From assembly GCA_039621445.1 (NCBI GenBank), contig CP154956.1, positions 9,051,443 through 9,115,442 on the forward strand: 64,000 nucleotides of DNA, read 5' to 3'. This stretch comes from Euglena gracilis. Lineage: Eukaryota > Euglenida > Euglenophyceae > Euglenales. This document shows positions 12,261 to 22,600 of this stretch, one piece after another. The position numbers were made by a program, and so were the translations under genes. How positions within the stretch are numbered: the stretch's first letter is position 1; each line of letters opens with the position of its first letter. The notes under the pieces were generated by a model. The model saw only the letters and a list, made by a program, of their open reading frames with translations, ran no database searches and was not told the DNA's origin.

Positions 12261-15200
12261 GGGTCACAATCTGTGACTCAGGCCCCCTCGCAATAAAGAT
12301 TTTAAAAAAAAGATAAAAAAGGTGCGGATTTTCAAGATTTTTTTTCACTGGGGTGGGGGGGTTCCAAGGTTGGCGAAACCGGCCAAAAAGGTCAAGGGGC
12401 ATGCGGGAGGCAACTACTCCGATGCATGCTGTCCCAATGACAGGACGACATGATGAAATTTCTCTTCCGGGTAACTGAGAAATCACCAGAATCCAAACAA
12501 GTTCAAATAGCGAACTCCGGAAAGTGGCAACGCACAGGTGGGTACTTCAATGCGACCCCTGGCCAGGGCGTGCCAGGCGTCGGGGTACATGCGCAGCTGC
12601 TTGTCGGGGCTGCCGGCCCGCTCGTAGAGGTCCTGGCTGGCTGCAGGCCACTGTTGCCCCCCCCCTCCCCTGCGTAAGCCGCTTAACGACAAGGCAAGGG
12701 GGGAGGTTGAGCCCGCGAGTGCATCACAACGTTTGCTTTTGGCGGTTGAGCCCTTTCAACCCTCAAAAAAAGCGACGCAAAAAAACACGCAAAAAAACAC
12801 AAAAAAAAAACGCAAATTGGAAATAAAATCCTTCAGGAGCTCACCCTGGATGTACACTTTTCCACTGGAGAGGAAAAAATTTTCGGCTCCGCTGGGGCAA
12901 ATTTCTCATTTTGCATAAGATCCCCGGATAAAAAACCGGAGAAAAAAACCCAAAAAAAAACGTAAATTTTGCCAAAAAAAACGAAATTTGCAAAAAAAAA
13001 AAGCATTTGCGCCCCCCCCCCTGAAGAAAGCCCCCTAAAACTGTGAAAATGCCCCAAAATGGGTGATTTTTGGCATTTTTTTATTTTTACACCTTTTTCA
13101 GGGTTGAAATTGGCTTTCTTGGGGAGACATTTGTGCTTTTGGATTGATTTTTGGACACTCCCACATAAACCTTCTAAAAAATTTTATTGGGATCAGGGAA
13201 AAACTTTCTTGCAATTTTTGTGTTTTTTTTTAAAAAAAATAGAAAAAAGTCGAAAAAAACGAAAAAAAAATTGCCACACCCAAGATCTAAACCAGAATTT
13301 TTCTGCTGTCAATGTTAGAAGTCGCGCTTTTAGAGGATTCTTTTTGATTTTCTGCCGAAATCCCAGTCACAGCAGGGGGGATATGCAAATTGCACAATTT
13401 TCATTTTGCACAATCCAAAATTGTGAAACCTTGACTTTTCTTGCATTTTTGGCATAATGAAATTTTTGTGAAACTCTGCATGGCAAGCTGCACCTGCACC
13501 AATATTTCATAATGCAACAACTGTTAATGTGAAACTGGTCCAAAAATCCGTGCTCCGCAAATTTCGAAATTGCTAAACAAATTGCTCTTTTACCAGACGA
13601 TTCAGAAATTGGGTACCACTAACTTTTAGTACCAATTTCGAATTGATGGTTGCTGATATGTACAAATCCAGCTTCCCTGGCTCTGGGGTATTTGGAGGGG
13701 GCAGGGGGTCAAGGGTGGCTTGCCAGGCTTGAAATGGCTGGGGACCGAGATTGTTGGGGGTTGGGGTCATTCGGTGGAGACAGCAGCAGATAACCCAGGT
13801 TCTGACTGGAAACAGACTGAGGTGCCACCGAAACTGACAAAGGAAAGGCAACAACGACCTGCGTAGCGCTGGGCGTGGTGACGCGGTCCGCCGCCCCGTG
13901 AAGCACCAGGAATGGGGTGGGGGCAGGAGGCGGCTGAACGAATGGGGGGGGGGGTCAGAACTGGGGGTACATTTGTAAAAATGTCCTTAAACAAGAAGAA
14001 AATCAGCAGAATATGTGTAGAAGCCCAAAAAAAGAAAAATAAGTGCAAAACATGCAAAAGGATAAAAATATCGAAACAAAACTCTTGCATCTTACACTTG
14101 CACTTGTTCTATGTTGCATGTCAAATATAAACAAGTGGATGGTTCAGATGTGGATTATCTCTTCCTGATTTTCCAGTTGGGGGCAAAGAAGACTGTGAAG
14201 GCAACTCATAAAAAGCACTGGCAAATACAACGTACGAGCCACGTGGGATTTTGCTGAAAAACTCAACAAGAAGACCCCAAAAATAAAAACCCCTTGGGGA
14301 TTTTCAGAAATGGACTCCAAAAGTAGATGCAGGGTCTTATTTGCGGATGCATGTCTGGATTACCAGGAAACAACCATCCGCTGTGCTTTGATGCGAAGTT
14401 ATCTTTGTGTGCTCCAAAAAGCCCGTGTTATTAGGACATGGTGGTGTTCTGTGCTGTGTCCCTCAACAATAACGCCGTGCACAGACACACGCATGCGTGG
14501 ACACAAACGACACAAAACACTCGCACACGCACCACACACCTACCCACCCACCCACCACACACACACACACACACACAAACACACCACACACCACACAGCA
14601 CGCAACACAACAAACACAACACACGCACACACCACGCCCACTGCTGACACAATGCCGCCACGCACACATGGCACCACTTGAGGAGCAATCTGCCCGCCAA
14701 ACGGCATCGGGGCGGGGGAGCCGGGCCCAGCCGGCCCCTGCGGCGGTGATCTTCGGCGCGAACCGTTCGATATTCTGCGTCGCCGTCAGCAGCTGGTCCG
14801 CCGTGACGAGGCGCGGCCGCTGCTCGTACCTGTGGCGCGGCGGCGGGGGAGGGGGGTCCGGGGGAGGTGGGAGGAGACAGCCCGAGGGGGAGGGGGGGTC
14901 CCCCCCCTGCCCAGGGTGTTGTGAAACCCATCATTGGGGGGGGGGATTCGCTTTCCACTTACAAAAAAACAGCCAGCAGTGCAGCTCGGGAAGGCCTGGG
15001 GGGGGGGGGGGGGGACCCCCCCACCCAGCATGGTCTTCGGCGCCGCAAAAAAAAATTTTGACCTGAAAAACTGGCGCTCCAGAAAATAAAGGGGGGGTCG
15101 GACCCCCCACCCACCAGGATCTGAGGATGGTGGGGCAGGGGGGGGGGGTCGACCCCTCCGCCTACCACCCTTAGGGTTTCGGGTATTCCCACACAGCCCT

Positions 15201-17932
15201 GGTGGGCCCCCACAAGGAAACGAGCCATCTGAAAGCATTTTACAAATATTTTCTGCCGCTTTGAGCCTTAACACACAGGCACACCTGCAGCTGCAAACCC
15301 ACAGGGGAAATGGGCAAAAAATTGGCATTTCTCGGCGGGAATGTGCCAGCCCCGAGGGGGGGGACATTCATTTCTGACAGCCTTGGACTCCCGCCCATTC
15401 GCCCAAAACGTCAAAAAATCGCGTTTTCGGCCTTTCGATGTTCAATCTGTCCGAGCCCCGGAGCGAACAGGCCTGGAAAAAAATTCCATCTACTGAGGGC
15501 CACCCTGGCACGGGACACCTCCCCGTTGGAAACCCCCCAGGGTGTCTAACCGGACAAATCAGCAACAGCAACTTTCAGGCAGGTCTTGCAATGGACTTTG
15601 CAATGTGGCAAGTACCCTTGTGCGCAGCTTCGAAAACTTCCCTCGTGACAACAGTTGAAATGAACCACTGGAAAAGTGCGGGGTGCGGGGTGCAGGGCCA
15701 TCCACACCGGTACGGGTTCGCCTTTGCTCGGGCCAGCATCTCAGGGTCCTTAAAGCAGTTGTCCAGGATGTCTTCATCCATGGCAGGCTTAGGCGCATGC
15801 GTGTGTGCTTGTGTGCATGGTGTGGCGTGGCGTGGCATGGCGTGGCATGGCGTGGCGTGGCGTGGCGTGGCGTGGCATGGCGTGGTGTGGCGTGGCGTGG
15901 CATGGCGTGGTGTGGCGGGGCGTGGTGTGGTGTGGCGTGCTTGTGTGTGTGCATGGCGTGGAGTGGTGTGGTGTACTTGTGTGTGTGCGTGGCGTGGCGT
16001 GGCATGGCGTGGCATGGCGTGGCATGGTGTGGTGTGCTTGTGTGTATGCGTAGGGTGGTGTGGTGTGGGTATTGGGTTGAGTTGTGTGTGTGATTTGCGT
16101 TGTGGTTGAACAAAAAAAAACATAGATGGCTTTGCAAAAATCTCCCCTCGTATAATGGCAGAACCAGGTCATCGGATCCGGGCTTGGGTTAGGATTTGCT
16201 TTGGTGTGCTTTGGGAAAGGGGAGGAGTCAGGTCATCAACGTTTAGGTGAATGCTCAGTTTGCAGCCATTTGTCGTCTAATTTTGAGTCAACCCCAACCA
16301 GTGGCGTAGTCTTAAGGGGGAAAAGCAATCAAAACCCCTACCGTACATTCATGTGAAGAGCCTGCAACGAACTAGGCACTGTGTCTGGGGACCTCTCCAG
16401 CCAAAACTGCACACAATGCAAATGCCACGGTGTCAGGGAGGGTCAAAACAGAGTGAACTCCAGACACCCAGTCCCACTTCATCGCCCAAAAGGGCAATTA
16501 TGCAGCGGTGTGTATCCTTCAGGAGGAGTTCACTGCGCATGTTTGAATTTGTCATTTTGAGCAAACCAAAAGGGAATCAAAAACAAACCCGATTAATTGA
16601 TAATACCCCCGTGTGTGTCCCTTCAGGCCGGAAGTTAGTGGTTCCAAATTTTGCTTTAACCTCCATTTGTTTTAATTAATTAATTCATTAAGTGGTATTG
16701 TGGGGCTGTACAGGGTTTCGGGGATTCCCATTCAGTCCTTGGGTAATGAGACCCCCCACTGCGCATGCACACATCCATGGCTATCAAGAAAAAAAAACAC
16801 CAAAAATCAAAAAGTTAAAATCGACAAAAACAAAAATGATTTGCGAGAATCAGAGCGGAATCCCCTGCCCACCCTTGGCCTTCCTTCTGATGTGCCGGGG
16901 CCTGTTATTGGGGCACCAGCGCCAGCGCTGGGAAGACGTGTGAGAGGCACCGCAGCGTCTTGACCACGATGGCCGGGGGGAGGCGGCCGACCTCTGCAGT
17001 GGAGGGTGCTTGCAAAAATGGGGTACTTGCAAAAAATGGTATCACAGGGTTAAAATTCTGTATATACTGCATATATGTACATGTTATATTATATTATGTA
17101 TATGAATGTATGTGTGTATTTACATTACTTTTATACATTATGTATTATGTATGTATTATGTATTATGTATTATGTATTATGCATTATGTATTATGTTTTA
17201 TGTATTATGTATTATGCATTGTGCATTATGCATTATGTATTATGTATTATGTATTATGTATTATGTATTATGTATTATGCATTATGTATTATGTATTATA
17301 TACATATTATGCATATTGTCTATAAGGGACTATATATATGTATATATATGGCAAGACTAACTCACCGGGCCCGCCCCCCCCCCCGGGGGGGGTCCCAGTG
17401 GTTTAACCTGGGGGTGGGGGTCCCACTTCTTTCACCAACTACAATTTTGGGATTTCGCGCCCCGACACGCCGGATTCCCGGTGCTTTTAGGGGGAGGGTT
17501 GGGGTTAGGATACGGATTAGGGTTAGGGTTACAATTTAGGCAAAAAGTTAGGCCGAAATCCGACCGAAAATGAGGCCTAAATTCCGGTCCAAAATTCGCT
17601 CAAAACTCGGCCTGATTTCAGTTGAACTGCCTAATTTCCCCCTAACCCTAACCCAAATCCGAACCCTAACCTAACCCTAACCCGAACCCTAACCCTACCC
17701 CCAACATTAACCCCAAACCCACCCTGTCCGTAAAAATTTTTTTCGCCGGGGCCCGGGTTTCCCTGGGAAAAATATGGGGGGTCCCAGTAGTTTCACCTGG
17801 GCGGCCGAAGTCCCCGGTAGGTACAACCACTGGAACCCCCGGGGGGGGGGGGGGGGCGGTGAGTTATAGATATATATAGAGATATATATATATATATATA
17901 TATAGATAGTTAAATATATATATAGATATATA

Positions 17933-18003
<71 letters not shown>

Positions 18004-19584
18004 TATATTATTATTATATATAATTGTCTTCTATATACTATATATAACAGTCAAATAAATGATGTGGTGGAAATGCAATAGCCAAAACACAGATCATGGT
18101 CTTCAAGAAATGCACAACACAAAAAGCAAAAAAATGCATCATTTAAAAAAGACAGCGCTGCAGAGACCAGGGCTCAGGTGATCCGCAATCTTGCACATTA
18201 GAGCCAGGGCTTTTGACATCCAGTTTAAGAAGCCCCAACTTGTCCATTCTCCCAATGACTTTTCAAAACACCCCTCACTAACTACGATTCAAACCCTCTT
18301 GCAAGGAGCACCCCTCCACTGCGCACCTGAGATTGTGCAAGCATATGAAACATTTTGGGTTGTGATGTAAAAAAAGGAGGGGGATCCCATCCTCAAAAGG
18401 ATCCCCAGTTTCAAGTTCATCGATACATTTATCAATATACTGCATCCCCCCTCCGTCCTTGACACACCAAAATACGGAGAAAGTGCAGCTGACACAGGGG
18501 GTGTGTCACGGACACATTGTGTCACGCGCACTGCACCATAAAGCAAATGCCATTTTGGGGACGGGAAAAGTGCGGTTAACAAGGACAGGGGGGGGATGTG
18601 CATTTGTTTGATCAGAAACACAGCCAGCCTGGATTTCGGGGACACTGACTTTCGCTACCGCGGCGTCGGTCAACACGACGGGATGGGGCCAGGACCCAAC
18701 CACCCAACTTAGAGGGCATTGAACCAACCCATCCCACAAGTCCAACAGGCTGGCATTGAGAAAACCCTGCAGTGGGGCCACCAACACCATGCCGTCCACC
18801 ACGCGAGGGTCGCGGTTGGCAAGGGTGAGCGCCACAGCCCGGCCAGAGGCTTTTTTCTCAAGGACTGGGGGGGGGGGGGCAGCACCCATCCACCCGGGGG
18901 TGGGCACTTTTGAAGGCTCATCTTTGGGTTCAAAAAATTTCTGGTGCTTCACAACAAAACAGGCGAACCCCCTGGGGGCACCCACCGGTTCAGACCCTCC
19001 ACCCAGGGTCATCAACATACCATTGCTGAGCGACCCCGGGGGGGGGGGGGGCACGGCCAAAAAACCAGTCAGTCACTCTGAAAAAACCAGTCAGTCACCC
19101 CACCGGGGGGTGGGGTGGGACAGGTATTAAGCAATGGTCTGGTCACCAACCAAAAAAAAAACAAACATCTGAGCCCCGCCCATGGACTCCCCGACAAAGA
19201 ACGCCTTCAGGCCGGGGTACTGCTGGCGCACCTGCCAGGCGAAGGGGGGAAAGGCATGCCAGGATTCGCCCCGCCAAATCGGACAGTTCTTTTTTTTCCT
19301 GAGAAAATGGGTGGGAAGGGTACCTCCCCCCTCCCAAGCCCAAATGAACACTGAAGTGACGATCTAGACGGTCCGAACGGGGGGTGTTCATTGGGCTTGG
19401 GGTACGGTTTCTGTGTAGATAAGGTGTATGGTGACAATGTAGACGGTCCGAACACCCCCTGTTCATTGGGCAAGGGGGGGAGGTAATACTCCAGGGAACC
19501 CCTTTGTATTATTCGACGAGAGTGACCATACCTCCCGTTTCCTTGCAAAGTTTGCAAATCTTGTGCTTTTTTTGCAGTTTAAAG

Positions 19585-19617
<33 letters not shown>

Positions 19618-22600
19618 GACACATTTTTTTTTTGCGCCCAGTTCGATCCCGGGCCATGTTCCAGCCTGGGGGTCAGCCTTTTTCCAGCCAGCCTGTGTTT
19701 CCTGTCAGTGCGGTGCGAGCAATGTTTGCGCTGTTGTAGAATTTCCGTGCAGAAATTCACAATGCCAACCATCCATTACCGTCCAGCGGTCCTTCGGTCA
19801 GCAAGACAGAATGAAAACTCGCCAGTGGGGGGGTCTGCGGCTCGAAAGAGGCTGCTGGCTGGCTGTAATCCGCCCCCAGGCCAGGAGAGTGGGGCCCCCT
19901 CAGGTACGCCCGGGTGGGGGGTCATTCGATGTGTTGGGCGGGGCCACGCCTGCCGGTAGTGCTCCTGCACGTCGTCGCACAGGGCCTCCCAGCTGTGGAT
20001 GCAGACGTGCAGCCCGCCCGACTTGCCGCCAGGCTTTTGCTTGAGGACCCGGGGGGGGGGGGGTCCACTGGCTAGCCATTTTGCTGGACACTGGAGAAAA
20101 TGGACTGGCCAGACCCCCCTCCCCCTGGCAAGGGGGGGTCTGGGGGCCCCCAACTGGAAAAAAAAACTTTTCCGCTGCTGTGCGCCGAGGTGAAAATAAG
20201 GTGTTTAGTTGACTTTTTGACGGATTTTGACGGATTTTGTTCCAAAAAAAAATCCAAAAGTGGCCAAAAATGGGCATTTTTGGGCCACTTTTGGGGGTCC
20301 AAAAAAATTTCTTAGCACTTCACGCCGGTCACTGGAAACATTTCTTCCGTTAGCTGGCCCTGCTAGCATAGTCCCCGGGGGTCTGCTAGGATTTCCGCTA
20401 GCCAAATTTGGACTAGCTGCAGTCCAGCCCCGCCCTGGGGGGGGGGTACTGCAAACCCTTAAACAGAAGCCTGCTTGCCATGGCCCACGTAGTCGATGCC
20501 GAACACCGCGCAGCCGAGGGAGATGTAGAACTGCGCCAGCCGCTCCATGAACATCCGGCGACGGGGTATGGCGCACTCACAGAGACACACATTGCGAAAA
20601 AGTGACAATTTGTCACTTTGTCACTGCCCTTGTCACAAGTGACAAGGGAAGTTGTCACTTGTCATGCAACAAGCTAACCCCCTAATAGAAGCAGGGCCGC
20701 ACTTTTAGCGGGTCGTCCCCTCCTGCATCGAGGGGTTGCGCTTCTATTGGGACCCCACCTGTGTGATTTCTGTTGATTTCCTTCAGAAATTCCATTAAAA
20801 TGGGGGGGTGCGCTTGTATTTGGACCCTGTGCTTGTAGCGGTCCCATGTTTCTATTAGCGGGGGGGGGAGTAGTACAACCTCAGGTGGCAACTTCTGGGG
20901 GGGGATAGAGAACACACACACGTACACACAACACAGCACAACACAACACAACACAACACACACAAAGGTGATCCAACCACCAACCACATCCACTTGGAGA
21001 CAAATTTTCCGCGATTGGAAATACTACTGCGCATTGAAGGGATCAACCCAGGACACAAACCCTGAGCCTGAGGTATCAAGATGGAAATCATCGAACGCCT
21101 CCCGATGCACGGCAATTGGTGATTCAAGATGGAAATCATCGAACGCCTCCCGATGCACGGCAATTGGTGATATGCAATCACATAACATTTGATGACTGGT
21201 GGAACCCCCGAGCACACTGAGCCTTGATTTATGACCCTCTCCAATAAATAACCCCCCCTTAAGGTCAACCACCAAACTAGATTCTATAACCTCTCTCCAC
21301 TTATGAGCGTGGAAGGGTATTCAAAAAAAATAAGTACAGCCTGCTTTTAAAAAGAAGCCTCAAACGTGCATCCATTTCGTCTGTTTCCTCATTTCCCACC
21401 CGCCCTCTCCTCTCCAGCTGCCTTGCAGACAAAGTGGCGTCAGTGCCACCCCCCAGGGCGGTCCTTAAGGAAATAATATAAAAAAAACTCTGCTGTCCCA
21501 GCACAATCAATGAAAAATGTACGGGAAAATGGGCAAATTTTTTTGGCATTTTTCAGCAAGGACAGGTCGACATCAGGGGGAAAAAATTGATTCCTGGCAC
21601 CTTTGGACCATCGCCCATCCACCCAAATCATCAAAAACTGTGGTGTTCGACTGTTTAGTTTTTGCCCCCAATCAAGTCCCAGTCTGGCCCTCAGCCGGCC
21701 CTTTGGCCGAAAGGGGGGGCAGTCCTTAAAGAAAGAAAAAAAAAACTTTCCTGTCCCTTAAGGACCGCCCTGCCACCCCCCCGGGCAGCTGGTGTGGTCG
21801 CCGTACCCGTGGCACAGGAGGATCAGCGCCCGCGGCTGTGTGACAGACAGCGTTGCCATCGCTCGGAGAGCGGACGGCGTGGCGCACAATAACCCCATTC
21901 AGACCACATATTCACTTGGTGGGCCCCCTCTGGGGGGGGGGGTCCCTACAGCGCTGGAATTACATTTGTGCACAGCACCTCCACATGCTGTCATCCTGTT
22001 TCCACTCTTCTCTTGTCTCAGCGCACATTGACAAACAAAAATTCCATAATTGCGAGTTATGCCGCCCAAAGGTTTTGCTGGCAAATTTTCCCCGAAATGA
22101 CTAGAAACACTTCTCATCACTGGAAGGGGCGATGGTTGGCATTAGCCTCAGAGAGGGTTCAGTAAGGGGGTTGTTGTTGGAGAGTTTGAATCATGGATTC
22201 ACTTAACACTTGTGTGACCCACCCCTAGGGGGGGGCAGGTGGGTTTTCGAGACTGGGTGGGTGGGTTGTGGCTGCTGGACCCCCCCTTAGTTGCACTAAG
22301 GCTTCTTGTCTGTTCATGGCCGGCGCTAACTTCGCTTCCGGCCCAGTTTGCTGTGTGGTGAGTGGCCAGGGACCCCTTACACCAGTGCTCTTGTGTTGCT
22401 CCCTGGCCGGGTGAACAACTCGGGTGAAAGTGGAGGTGTTGCGCAGTATGTCTATAGAGGGACAAAATGAAGCGTTTGAAGAAGTTAGTACATTGCATTG
22501 TGTGGAACGTAATACACCAGTACCACAGCCAGACGTAGAATCACAAATACTGGCATTTACACACAGACACATTGTGATTCTGGGGCAAATGGTAAATGAG

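Noticed and set aside
14497-15066. His-Thr-rich frame joined to GC-rich sequence
   Set aside because: CA microsatellite read through into the antisense of a lipase exon.
15740-15765. GGTCCTTAAAGCAGTTGTCC resembling the hAT-like element end
   Set aside because: It is inside the lipase exon and encodes the conserved DNCFKDP; similarity to the TTGCTTAAGGACC end is coincidental.
17080-17305. Tyr-Val-Leu-Cys-rich open frame
   Set aside because: Translation of the TATTATG minisatellite.
19636-19660. tRNA-like GTTCGATCCCGGGC (T-loop box)
   Set aside because: No A-box, no anticodon arm and no acceptor pairing upstream; the sequence before it is a T-tract and CA repeat.
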